A stretch of DNA of 64,000 nucleotides. Source: Tethya wilhelma. Its lineage: Eukaryota; Porifera; Demospongiae; Tethyida; Tethyidae. Location of the stretch: contig CAXIPT010000010.1 in the NCBI GenBank assembly GCA_964030475.1, positions 130,177 through 194,176 of the forward strand, given 5' to 3'. The notes under the pieces are model-generated. The model saw nothing but the letters and a program-made list of their open reading frames with translations. It did not search any database and was not told where the DNA came from. The first letter of the stretch is position 1. The number at the start of each line of letters is the position of its first letter. A program made the position numbers and the translations under genes. Shown in pieces: positions 24,511-35,459 of this stretch.

Positions 24511-24769
24511 GAACTAAACTAGTTTGCTCCTTTGTTTGCTATATAGAGCTGTTTCAGGCTTGTAGCTCACCCTTGTCTATTTTGAAGCTACACAATTCAA
24601 CCCTTTTCTTTGTGAACAAATTACTGCTATTGCAGTTCTTTTCTCTTGCAGTTAGGTCTCTATCTCTTCAGTTAGTGACCTCATTAACATATTCATGAGG
24701 TCTCTATCCCAGATGGAGACTTCATTAGCGATCAAACATCAAAGGCTGAATATTCATAAATTTTCTAGA

Positions 24770-25335
24770 ATCATAAAGATGAATTTTACCTTCTTCAGTA
24801 AAAAGCTCATTCATGCATGCATAATATTGTATTTTTCCTAATTGGAAACAGTTTCCCAATGACTACCAGGAGGTCCAACATCCATGGTTTGCAACATATC
24901 AAATTACCATGATCTAAAAAAAATTACTCTGATATATAAAAGTATTTAATATATGACCGATACAAACAAAAATTTTTTAATTTTGCATCTCAAAATCCCG
25001 ATACGTTTGATAAAAGGAACGACTGAAAGTTTTTTCGAGGGGTGATGCATCTGTCTGTGTGTGCAGCCTATAGAGCCTGGAGATTTACTAGGCATGTATT
25101 TCTTAGGGAACTGATTCATGCCCACATGAATCTATACACTAACATCAGACATTGTATACAATTGTAATGTCCGTGTACACAAAAAAATTCCTTTGATCTA
25201 TATCAACATGTTTTTACAAATTTTGTAGAAAAATAAACATAATGAGACTTGAAAGTCAATCAATCAAAGATGCTATGACAATATAACCTAAAATACACGT
25301 CACAACATCACAAAACACAGAATTTGAAATTATAA
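24770..25335 (+). repeat. Upstream block, copy E, ending at an N
   Basis: TACCTTCTTCAGT, CCAATGACTACCAGGAGGTC, TTTGATAAAAGG and ACATCAGACATTGTATACAA match copies A and D. It stops at N 25336, just before the expected start codon, so another receptor copy may exist but is not assembled here. Confidence 0.75.
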
Positions 25336-25336
25336 N

Positions 25337-26640
25337 CTTTGCCTGCTAGAAGTGCTCACTATCTAGAGTTGTGTCAAGAAGTATTGTTAGTGATGCTAGG
25401 TTCAACGTTTGCCAAGCTGTCATAGACGGAGTTAGATATCGGGGCGACGAAGATCGAAGCATTCGGCAGTCCACTTGTCGTCGCTACTGTTCCGTCTACA
25501 AGCAATTTGTTGTTTCCAATTTTTTACAGGTTGGTACTCTCATAGTCACCTATAAGTTCATGCAGTTAGTTTGCAAAAGATCGTCCTGTATTTTGTGTAA
25601 TAGGGGCCGATTATAGGTGTCGGACGAAGATCGATCAATTACTCTAGTAAACAGATTGATTTTAAACATGTTCACTACCTGTTCCTTCAGAACTTAAATT
25701 TTGCGAACAGAAACAATAGGAGTTGTCTTGGAAATTTCCAGAGAGAGAAAGAGAGATTCTACTACAATCCTGTAGAGGGTGGAGTTGCTGGTGCTTATTT
25801 TGGTAAAAGTGACTGTGGCTGGATGAGGACAGAGCCCTGGATTGTTAATCTCTTCAGTTGCCCATAACCCTCCTGATTGGCCAGTGATTTTGCTAGTCGA
25901 TGATCACACAACACACACTGATTTGGAAATATTAAAATTTTATAAGCCAAATGGTTAAAAGCTGTAGATATAAGATTGCTTACATGCAATCTTCTGTAAA
26001 TAAAGAAATAGTGTTTAACACTGGAGCTGTGAGAATGTCTACCATAGTCAAACCAGGATGCTGTATGAAGTCTGGTCGAGCCTCATTATATATTCTAAAA
26101 GTAGCACATCTACTCTTATGAGTCATAGTCAAGCAAGATAATTAATCTAGTAATATTAGTTGTACACCATCATTAGTGTTTTGGAGAAAGTCTGTATCTA
26201 CTTCCCCTCATATTGATTTAACAGCTCCCTCCCAAGTCAGTGATCCTCCTGATGCAGGGTAGTACTGGTAATTCCCAACTCAGCAATTCACTGCAGACAA
26301 GCTTGCAAAGTACGTCACTTGATCTCTAAAAAGACAAAGGGTAAAGACCCCATGGCATCACATGCCAAGAAAGCAAAAAAAAAAAAAAAAATGGCAGAGA
26401 CACTATGGAACAAGGATGTAAACGACACCTTCCACAGTACTAAGGAAGACCAGAGTACTAGAAGACAATTATTTTACAGAGTCTGAGTCTAGTAGTACGG
26501 ATAATACTAGAAGTGACTTCAAGCTGTGTGCCATGAGAAGGAAGGTGACGATGGTGGCATGCAATAACTGCACTCATGTGATCAGTGGTATCTGGTCATG
26601 TAGACTGTACCTGGCACAAATCCTGAATGTGATTATAAAG
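25337..26640. other. Unassigned region after a contig join
   Basis: An open frame at 25371-25616 has no recognised domain. A 19-A run lies near 26375. Nothing is supported as a gene. Confidence 0.4.
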
Positions 26641-26644
26641 GGAT

Positions 26645-27660
26645 TTGCTCACTTACCTTGACCCAAGCAACTTGGGGAGTGACAATGAGTCCTCAGATGA
26701 AGAGGAGGTACCCCTTGCAGAAGGTTTTGATCCCAATTATCTTTTCCTGTCCTTTCCAAAGCCACCAAGGGCTGGCCTGGGACAAAATTTCCAATCCTGT
26801 TTGTCAAAACAAGGACAATTAAAGGTATGGCAAAAGGCAACGCTATGCACAGATACCTTAAATTAGGCGGCAATTCACACGTCTGCAGCCCTACTTAAAC
26901 ATGTGGGCACAGTTTGAAGAGCAACAGTTATCAGCCAATACAGAAGGCACACCCGATGTAGTTGTAGATTTAGCCCAAAAAATCCCTAGTCTACTCATTC
27001 AGCCATGTGTCTGCAGAGGCACTGTGATTGACAAGCTGAAGTTTAAGTGGAAGAACCTCACCTGCACCCAACAGCAACCCAAAGCAGGTGTACTCTTTGG
27101 CTCAGAAGTTCACAAAGCACTCCTGAACTTTCCAAAAGTCAGTACGAAAAGTAGATCCCAAGAATGGTTCTAGCGAATTCTTTGACTGCTGCAGCTTGGG
27201 CAATATCTCCACAAAACCGCACCAAAAAACAAGGTGCTCAACTGCACTACCCAGTACCCACTGAGAGACTGGGTGGAAAGGGAAAGGGAGGAGTACATCG
27301 TACATGAACCAAAGGAAGAACCTCTCTTCGCATGCCTGGAAAAATGTCCAGAAACAGTAGCTTCTCTCAATGTGCTTCACCTCTCCATTTGGCAGTTTTC
27401 CCACATTCATGCATATAACACATTGCCCAGTTCCAGGAAGTACTAGTAGGGGAGGGCGCCCCCGCTGGTGCCAGGAAGCATGGGGGGGCCTGTCCCGGGA
27501 TCCTTTGAGCCTCAACGTTGTTTCAGGATACCAAATAGAGTTCAACCTACCCACTCCCCTGTCGCAGAAGCCCAGCACACCTCCCTCAAGGATTCGCAGA
27601 CAGAACAGTTAGCGGTGGACACGGAGATCCAGGAGTGACAGACATCAGTCACAATTGAGT
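26645..27660 (+). pseudogene. Decayed 5' part (gag-like) of a DIRS-type retroelement
   Basis: Several short open pieces in changing frames, including an acidic stretch (SDNESSDEEEVPLAEGF) and an RGRPP/PG-rich stretch near 27450. They lie directly before the reverse-transcriptase relic on the same strand. The gag assignment rests on position only. Confidence 0.35.
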
Positions 27661-27667
27661 CAAGATT

Positions 27668-28171
27668 TTGTTACAGCAGGATATTGATTGTTCCGAAACA
27701 CAACGGAGGTTGAAGACCTGTGATCAACCTGAAGTCTCTCAACAACTATCTAACCGTACTTCAAAAGGGATCCACAGCGTCAAAGACTTGCTGCACCATG
27801 GTTCACATGATTTAAAGGATGCTTACCTTACTATTCCCATCTATGAAGAATTCCAGAAGTACCTCAGATTTACATGGGAAGGCCACTCATACAAGTTTCG
27901 CTCACTCCCATTTGGCCTCTTCATTGTGCCTCTTACCTTCACAAACTGCTGAAACTTTCCTTCATCAAACTGGATAGTCATCTACCTCGTTGATATTCTT
28001 TTGAGGGCAGAAGACAAGGGAACCCTGCAGGACCACTTGTGGATGACATTCTCTCTCTTAGGGTTTTTAATTATCCTGAACCTAGAAAAATGTTCACTGA
28101 TTCCTCAAAGAGTAATGGATTTTCTCGTGTTCATCATCAACTACATTCAAATGAAGGCACCAAGGTGCACA
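27668..28171 (+). pseudogene. Reverse transcriptase relic, DIRS-like retroelement
   Basis: In one main frame the region reads HDLKDAYLTIPIYEEFQKYL, then WEGHSYKFRSLPFGL, a stop, then a VIYLVDILL segment in the place of the catalytic Y-x-D-D, and LNLEKCSL. The LKDAY..IPI and F..LPFGL order is typical of DIRS-family reverse transcriptases. The first catalytic Asp of the DD pair is Val here and stops interrupt the frame, so it is inactive. It is cut at 28172 by a nested element and resumes at about 28790 (LLPEEKV). Confidence 0.8.
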
Positions 28172-28708
28172 ACCCTTGGTGCGTACATATAATTATACTG
28201 AATCTTATAAGTATTTTGATGGTATTTGATATATTAAAGCAGTTTATCGTGTAGTCAAATATTATATTGTTATTTCTGTATAATGTAGTTGGATGAGTGT
28301 GTATCAATATGCAGGTCTGCAGCTATGCTATGGGACTTGCTCAGGCTCGCCCCTCATGCTTGCCCCAAAATTTTAACAGGATGCATGGGTGTGGCCTCGA
28401 AGCTTAGCTCAGATAGGCTAAAAAGCCTCAGATTTCAGAAAATATAGGCTTTTGTTGCTTTGTAAAAGGACCCCAGGCCATTTCATATCAGTAGCTAAGC
28501 TTCTACTGTCTATGCTATGAAGCTCGCTCAGGATCGTCCCCTAAAATTATGGGTGTGGCTTCGAAGCTTAGTGCTCAAAGAGGCTGAAAAGCCTCAGATT
28601 TCAGGAACTACAGGGTTTTGTTGAATTCTTTGTGTAGATAATCTCGATTATTTTACCTTGGTGTGCCACTTTTGAAGACTGGAGCTGCCGTTTTTGAAAT
28701 ATAGTTGG

Positions 28709-28748
<40 letters not shown>

Positions 28749-28789
28749 AAACCACTACCTAACCCCTGCTGCAAATGCGCACCAAGGGT
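28172..28789. mobile_element. Nested element inside the DIRS relic, about 618 bp
   Basis: Ends ACCCTTGGTGCG (from 28172) and CGCACCAAGGGT (to 28789) are inverted repeats. Inside are two copies of a GGTGTGGC.TCGAAGCTTAG module (28389 and 28553) and an AC run at about 28711-28743. The reverse-transcriptase frame resumes after it, which shows it is an insertion. Confidence 0.7.
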
Positions 28790-28867
28790 TAATGACTAGC
28801 TCTATTACCAGAAGAGAAGGTAAAAAAAAATTGAAAAAAAAAATTCAGAAAGAGTGTCGCAATTTAA

Positions 28868-29486
28868 CTCTTTAGGGCCGACAGCGCCAAAAGTCGCACG
28901 CGCGTATTCTACGATCGATTAATCTGCAATTTTTCGCATTTTTTATTTTATAGCCATAGCGTTTGAGCTATTAGCTTTAGACTTGCTGTGCAGTTAGGTA
29001 AGGAAGTGCTCTACTAAAATACTAAGTAAGAGTCAGGTCTGATTAGTGGGAGGGGAGATATAAGCTTTAGAGTTCAAAGGTCGCGATCGCGGCGAGATCG
29101 TGACCTTTGGTTTTAAACTCACGTTTTTTTCTTAGTGCTTAGCAGGAGAAGCTTGACGCTAGCTATAGAGATGCAGGGAGGCTTAGGCTATTCCTGCATG
29201 CAAGCGCTTTTGCAGTGCTGCTCTTCAAGCTGGAAAAAAGCCTAAAGTATGCAGGTCGTTTGGCGAACTTTGACCCCTTCCGTTTTTGCAAGCTTTTAAG
29301 TTAATAAAAGCTAACTTAGAACTAATTTGATATAGCCATGGCTTAGTACAACCATAGCTAAGCTCAACTAGCTACAAAAGAGAGTGACTAAGGCTAAAAC
29401 AAAAACAAAAATGTACAAAAACCAAGGTTAATTAAATATTCATAAAATCTAATTAAATATGCATAATAAATTTCGGCCCTAAAGAG
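28868..29486. mobile_element. TTAA-flanked piggyBac-like non-autonomous element, 619 bp
   Basis: TTAA at 28864-28867 and 29487-29490 flanks perfect inverted ends CTCTTTAGGGCCGA / TCGGCCCTAAAGAG. TTAA targeting is the piggyBac hallmark. It sits inside the DIRS relic, whose coding sequence resumes at 29491. No transposase inside; a GATC-rich inverted repeat lies near 29080-29103. Confidence 0.75.
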
Positions 29487-29490
29487 TTAA

Positions 29491-30008
29491 GCAACAAGAC
29501 GAGAGTTACTGCCCGCAACCTAGCTTACCTGATCAGGATGATGACCTCAACAATCCCAGCAGTCACACCAGATTACAGAGCACTCCAAAATGATCGATCA
29601 AGAGCTCTGAAGCGTTGTCCGCAAAGCTACGACAACTCCATAGTTCTGCATGTCAGAAGACAGAGCTGAATTGGGGACCTCCATCATCACAATGGTCAAT
29701 CCTTGCAAAGGAATCAGATCTAACCCGGGAGTTCGATGCTTCCCTGAGTGACCGGGGAGCGTTTTTGCAGAATTCGAATTTACAGATCCGAGGCTTGTGG
29801 ACTTGGCAAGAATAGAATCTTCACATCAACATTCTGGAGCTTCAGGCAACTTCACTAGCTATGCAGTCATTTTCATGGACAACAGGATTGCGATGGCATA
29901 CCTGAACAAGAAAGATGGTACAACCTTGTCCTCCATCTCCAAGAGTCTTTGGAAGTGGTCTTTAGAGAAGGAGCCCAATAATGAGGATCTATACCTGATG
30001 GATGCATA
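29491..30008 (+). pseudogene. RNase H region of the DIRS-like relic
   Basis: Frame-shifted pieces read ARNLAYLIRMMTSTIPAV, DYRALQNDR, ELNWG, REFDASLSDRGAF, LWTWQE and HINILELQA. The D-A-S-L-S..GA and HIN-LEL order matches the RNase H domain that follows the reverse transcriptase in DIRS elements. Several stops and frame changes; not functional. No tyrosine recombinase gene is seen. Confidence 0.75.
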
Positions 30009-30090
30009 GTGGTAACACTCTAATGTGAGCTAGGCATATTATGCTTCAATAAAAAGAATGATATTAGGGTATAACTTTAAAGAATAAAAA

Positions 30091-30331
30091 CATTGGAAAT
30101 GTAATAAGACACAGGAATAGCCAAATCTTAAAAAAGCAAGCAAACAAGTGGAATGGCTGTTAGAGTGTGTGCAGAATCCTTCTATGGGCTGCATGTAATA
30201 GTTTTTTTTACTGTGTCAAGTCCTTCATTTTGCCCACAGGAAGAATTCTTTACACACTCTAACAGCCATTCCACTTGTTTGCTTTCTTTTTTATGATTTG
30301 GCCATTCCTGTGTCTTATTACATTTCCAATG
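30091..30331. mobile_element. Fold-back element with about 91-bp arms
   Basis: CATTGGAAATGTAATAAGAC at 30091 is matched by its reverse complement ending at 30331. The arms continue through AACAAGTGGAATGGCTGTTA with few differences, around a short unrelated centre. Confidence 0.85.
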
Positions 30332-32000
30332 CTCTCTTTTTTCATAATTCTATCAGTGAGTTTGTGCCGTGTGTATCAGTGGGTGGGTCCAACTGAATGT
30401 GTGAATCATTTACTGCTAGCTTACTGAATTTGCAGGACCTGGTATTACTGCAGGTGGAGCAGTGGCATCAGAAACTTTTTTGCATGCTAAGTTGCTTATT
30501 CAATAGTAGCAAGATAGTTATTGAAGAGAGGTAGAGTTCAGCCAGAGCTCTGGAGTTCAGCACTGGTTAGGTAAGCTGTGGATTCCAAATAACGCACACT
30601 TGCCTATGTGGAAAGGGTCGTCAACTTGAATTCCCACTTATTATGAATAATGCATGAGTTTAGAAATTAATGGTGGCCATATGGAGAAGGCGCTTTCTGT
30701 CTTGTATCTAGCGACTGGACGAGAGACGTGAAAAACCGATGCCAAAAGCGACTGAAGACAAAGATACCAAGTTTATTCGTTCAAGAATCAGCTTCTGAAA
30801 GCGAGCGGTCTCTGAGAAAAGCCTTGCCAACATAGAAGAATAAGAAGAAGGAGATGGAGAAATTTGGAGGTTTGGCATAGTTTAGTTTGGTACTTTTGCG
30901 ATGGTTTTTGGCCATGTTTTTACGCTTGTTAGAAAGAGAATGAGCTAAATAGTAGCTTAAGAAGCCTTTTAGTGCCAAGCGCTCAGTTTTTGCTGAGTTA
31001 TTCGCGTGAATATTTGTATTGCGCTAATGGGGCATCCGTGCCATTCCTATGTACCCAGTACTACCGTACTGGGAATACCGTGCGTGTAGAGCAAGAGTAC
31101 AAGTATTTTCGTGCAAGTACGTTCTGACAGCTAGCTCAGTATTGATGTGGACTCAGGAGCCCATGCCAAGGTTCTGTCAAGGCGCTGACCTGCTGTATTA
31201 GTGTGGCTGGCCCGACTACTGCTGTAAATGTCGCCGGTGGCAATAGTTAAGTAGTGGTTGCATAGTGTCACCGATCGGTGTCAATAGCCATAAATTTAAG
31301 GGCTTCTGCCACCGATCCTTTCGGTGGCATTAGCCATTTCGTTAAAGAATTGAGAGGGTGGGAAGCATGCTGGCTATTTGTACTTGCTCAAGAAGAACAC
31401 GAAAAGAAATTTTCAATACATTTTCAATGGAATGTGACATGGAGCAATTTTTTTAGTATACAGAGAAAAGTTAAGTCCGTGTCCCGTCATTTCTGGTAAT
31501 GTATGTGAGTATAGTAGCTATGTACATGGAGCACGTACACATGCACGTACACATGGAGAAAGATGTGCACGTTTGGCAAACGTGCACATCTTTTAAGGCT
31601 CAAGAAATACAAAATAACTTTACAAAATATACAAACACCACTATAATTTCTATTTTTCGACATTTAGTGACTATATACTGATATAGTTTCTTTAACAAAA
31701 AGTATTGACAATTTTCGGACCAGGCCAAAATCACCATGAGCAATTTATGGCTTCTATATATATATATGTAGTGAGTAAATTTTATCATTCCATGCACCTA
31801 CCTTATAGCTGTGAGTCTTGTTTTGTGTCCAGTAAAGTGGTATACTTTTTGCTTGTTTAGTTTAATTGCACATTATTTGAATTGCAGACAAGACTTGATT
31901 TTTTTCAGTTATACCAACAGTATATTTATTGGTAGCTCTTCTCTTCTTATAATCCTCTGCCATAATCTCCGCCCACAGAATACAATCATTGTATTATAAT
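30332..32000. other. Intergenic, with one tight palindrome
   Basis: No gene supported. A minus-strand open frame at 30781-30978 is Lys-rich with a hydrophobic end but has no domain. A near-perfect palindrome is at 31559-31593 (see findings), and CCCAGTACTACCGTACTGGG at about 31056 resembles the terminal palindrome of the 1730-2706 element. Confidence 0.45.
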
Positions 32001-32395
32001 TAGAGGTGCGGCAATTATGCCCGCATAATTTTGAGAACAATCGGAGAAGTTGAGCACAAGCATAATTTTGCGAATAAAGGGGTTAAATTTGAGAATAAAC
32101 GGAAGTAAACGGGAACTAGTAAATTGCCGCGTGTAGAAGACCTGAAATCACCGCACCTAGACGAGATAGCTCTATTCATTTTCCGTTCAAATCAGAAAGA
32201 TATTAAACTCGAATCGAGTAAACAAGAAAGTTGTATTGTTGTGTCATTGTTGGACCGGTTGAAGTCGCAGAATTTGTTGTATTTTGACAAAACTCATGAG
32301 AATAATGGAGAGATTTACGGGAATAATCGGACGTTTTTTAGGCAGTGCAGAATAGAATAATCGGTAAAATTTTGAGCATAATAGCCGCAGGCCTA
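32001..32395. mobile_element. Internally repetitive TIR element, diverged member
   Basis: TAGAGGTGCGGCAATTATGC at the left faces GCATAATAGCCGCAGGCCTA at the right, an imperfect inverted repeat. The interior carries repeated AATAA / GAGCATAA modules like the elements at 34989 and 38098. No matching target duplication is seen. Confidence 0.5.
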
Positions 32396-32476
32396 TATAT
32401 AGGCATGCCATATATATTAAATTTGTGTGCATAGGGCTTTTACAAGAATTGTGCATGGTTTCTGAAATTTAATTTG

Positions 32477-33148
32477 CCTTAGCCATGCAAGACATAGGAT
32501 GTGGTTTTTCAAAAACACATTAGTGTGACTGCATGATTTGTGGATTATTGGTAGAGTGAACTTAAACTAAAGCCAACTATTTTATCCTGAGAACCCCCTG
32601 TGGCTTACTAAACTCAATCTGGTTTGAGAATGCCGGTAGAAAAAAATCGAATAACTTTCTTATTGTCTGTCCAATTTCAAAATTTCAAGCACCTTTGGAA
32701 AGTGCCTGTATTCCCGTTCTTTCGATTGCTTTTCCAGCTTCCTACGCCTTACCAGTCAAAAGTTAGTTATTTTGTTCCATATAGGAAAAGTATTGCATGA
32801 TTTCATTTTCGATGGCATTCTCAAACCAAATGAACTTTAGTATAAAGATGATAACCACAAAAGAACTCTGTACCCAGGCTCTCCTCTTTGGTCAGCCATG
32901 TACTATAGGAATGAGGCTATTAAATGTCCCATACTAGATTAGACAAACTAGAATACAACAATAGTCACATCACATGACTTCACTCTGACTAATGTTCCTG
33001 GCTTTTGAGGAAGAAGCAGCTAGCTAGTCTGAATGTGACATCTTGTAGTCTTAAAATCTATACTTAAGGTATTAAGTTCTGATGTATAGGCATTGTAGTT
33101 CTGTGTGCATCCTTCTTTCATGCTCACATACACACACACATGCACACA

Positions 33149-33183
<35 letters not shown>
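32477..33183 (+). repeat. First copy of a 1.1-kb tandem duplication
   Basis: AGCCATGCAAGACATAGGAT through the CA run at about 33128-33183 is repeated almost base for base from 33580. The copy ends at N 33184 inside the CA run. No coding region recognised. Confidence 0.85.
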
Positions 33184-33579
33184 NCATGTCCACAAAATAT
33201 GAAAAGAATTAAAGGATATATATTTAAGAAATCGACACTGTAAGTTTGTTTCAGAATAACCTTTGACCTTTTCCGAACTAACACTGACTTGTAATATATC
33301 ATCTTAAAGCTCATTTCAAGTGCTACAAGGAAATCCAATTGTTTTTCCAAAATCTTAATCCTAGTGGAAGATGTTGCACAATTTATACCATAGTGTCAAC
33401 AAAAAATAGCAAAAAATGCATAACTTTAGCCCGTTATAAGTTTGAAGCCATACAACATTGAGATCTAAAAAATTGCTGTGGATTGATATCTTAACATACA
33501 CTACATGCATACCAAGTTTGGGGGAAATCTGAGGTGGGTTGGTATTTTCTTGTGTTGATTTCACATGGAATGACCCCTT

Positions 33580-34266
33580 AGCCATGCAAGACATAGGATG
33601 TGGTTTTTCAAAAACACATTAGTGTGACTGCATGATTTGTGGATTATTGGTAGAGTGAACTTAAACTAAAGCCAACTATTTTATCCTGAGAACCCCCTGT
33701 GGCTTACTAAAGTCCATCTGGTTTGAGAATGCCGGTAAAAAAAAATCGAATAACTTTCTTATTGTCTGTCCAATTTCAAAATTTCAAGCACCTTTGGAAA
33801 GTGTCTGTACTCCCGTTCTTTCGATTGCTTTTCCAGCTTCCTACGTCTTACCAGTCAAAAGTTAGTTATTTTATTCCATATAGGAAAAGTATTGCATGAT
33901 TTCACTTTCGACGGCATTCTCAAACCAAATGAACTTTAGTACAAAGATGATAACCACAAAAGAACTCTGTACCCAGGCTCTCCTCTTTGGTCAGCCATGC
34001 AGTATAGGAATGAGGCTAGTAAATGTCCCATACTAGATTAGACAAACTAGAATGCAACAATAGTCACATCACATGACTTCACTCTGACTAATGTTCCTGG
34101 CTTTTGAGGAAGAAGCAGCTAGTTAGTCTGAATGTGACATCTTGTAGTCTTAAAATCTATACTTAAGGTATAAGTTCTGATGTATAGGCATTGTAGTTCT
34201 GTGTGCATCCTTCTTTCATGCTCACATACACACACACATACACACACACACACACAGACATGTATG

Positions 34267-34340
<74 letters not shown>
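33580..34340 (+). repeat. Second copy of the tandem duplication with long CA run
   Basis: Same sequence as 32477-33183 with scattered substitutions, ending in a longer CA run (about 34225-34340). The 395 bp between the copies (33185-33579) shows no feature. Confidence 0.85.
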
Positions 34341-34342
<2 letters not shown>

Positions 34343-34654
34343 TACAGCCTTCTATAGTGAAATTAGTAGCATTGCTAAGTTTTTGGTAATGCCTTTCACA
34401 CAAAGGTAAGTATGTTTCTCCAAAGCTTCCATCCATTCCTATACACATTATATATAGTCAAACTTTTACACCATAATGATATTATATCAGCAAAGTTTAT
34501 TCTTCTGATTGATAAAAGCATCAAAATGTTTTTGTTTTTGTTCAGAGCATGTGAGGAGGAAGGGAAGGCTAGGATGGGTGTGGTAGAATGTCTCAATCGC
34601 AACTTAGTGCAACCTTTTAATGTACTCTAGGAAAAAGAAGGTATGTTAATCATT

Positions 34655-34762
34655 GCGAGCAAGATATGTTTTTGTTCATGTCTATGTCCGTGTCAATGCT
34701 TATGTTTATGTTTATGTTTACATTTATGTGTATGTTTATTTGTATGCATATTTATGTTTGTG
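34655..34762 (+). repeat. Degenerate (TTTATG)n tract
   Basis: Successive TGTTTATG / TGTCTATG units with substitutions; simple sequence. Confidence 0.7.
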
Positions 34763-34988
34763 ACACAGCTTAAGACTCAGACACAAGCACAGAGACATGC
34801 ATGCAGTAATATACTATCTCTTATGTGCATGTGTCTGTGCATGTGTAAAGTGTGTGTTGGTGTACATGACTTAATTGCATGCATGTGCCCACTAGAAATA
34901 TGAGTGTTTACTTAGATGATATCTGTCTTCCATTAACAGGTGAATTTGTAGCTCAGTTCAAGTTTACAGTCTTTCTAATGCCTATAAT

Positions 34989-35459
34989 TAGGCCTTGATA
35001 GATTATGCTCAAGACTCTGCCTATTTTTCTTTTCTTTTATGCTCAAAGAATGGCCCTATTATGCTCCAAACTCTGCCTATTATGCTTCTCAAGTTGGCTA
35101 TTATGTTTATAGCTACCAAATATTGTCGCAAAAATTATCAATTTTCAATCAGCAGAAGCACAAGCAAATTGAAAGACTATAGTTTCAGCAGTCACCTATA
35201 TTGTCGGTTACTCATTAATTCTTTAGTATATATTCTTTAATTTGAAGAAGCAGGTTAACTCGATCACTCACAAAGTGTGCATTAACTCTACAGGGAATTC
35301 AATCCTGTCAAATGTGGCTAATCCAACAAAATACAAGCCCATTATGCTGGGATAGTCACAAATTTGAGCCTATTATGCTAGCATTATTCTTGATGCTCAA
35401 GAGTACCTATTATGCTCGAAATTATGCTGGCATAATCTATCAAGGCCTACCTATAATAA
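34989..35459. mobile_element. TAGGCCTTG-ended element with 8-bp target duplication
   Basis: Ends TAGGCCTTGATAGATTATGC and GCATAATCTATCAAGGCCTA are perfect inverted repeats. CCTATAAT is present directly outside both ends (34981-34988 and 35460-35467). The interior is built of many TATTATGCT / GCCTATTATGC modules in both halves. No open frame of note. An 8-bp duplication suggests the hAT group. Confidence 0.88.

Noticed and set aside
25371..25616. 81-codon frame after N 25336
   Set aside because: Reads reasonably well but lacks a domain, splice support or a paralogue in the window.
27102..27578. 158-codon minus-strand frame
   Set aside because: Lies antisense to the decayed retroelement; no domain or start context.
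28711..28743. CA run considered as part of a CRISPR-like or satellite array
   Set aside because: Plain microsatellite inside a nested transposable element; CRISPR arrays are not expected in this genome.
34643..34903. Cys/Leu-rich frame at a hexamer repeat
   Set aside because: It is a translation of degenerate TTTATG repeats.
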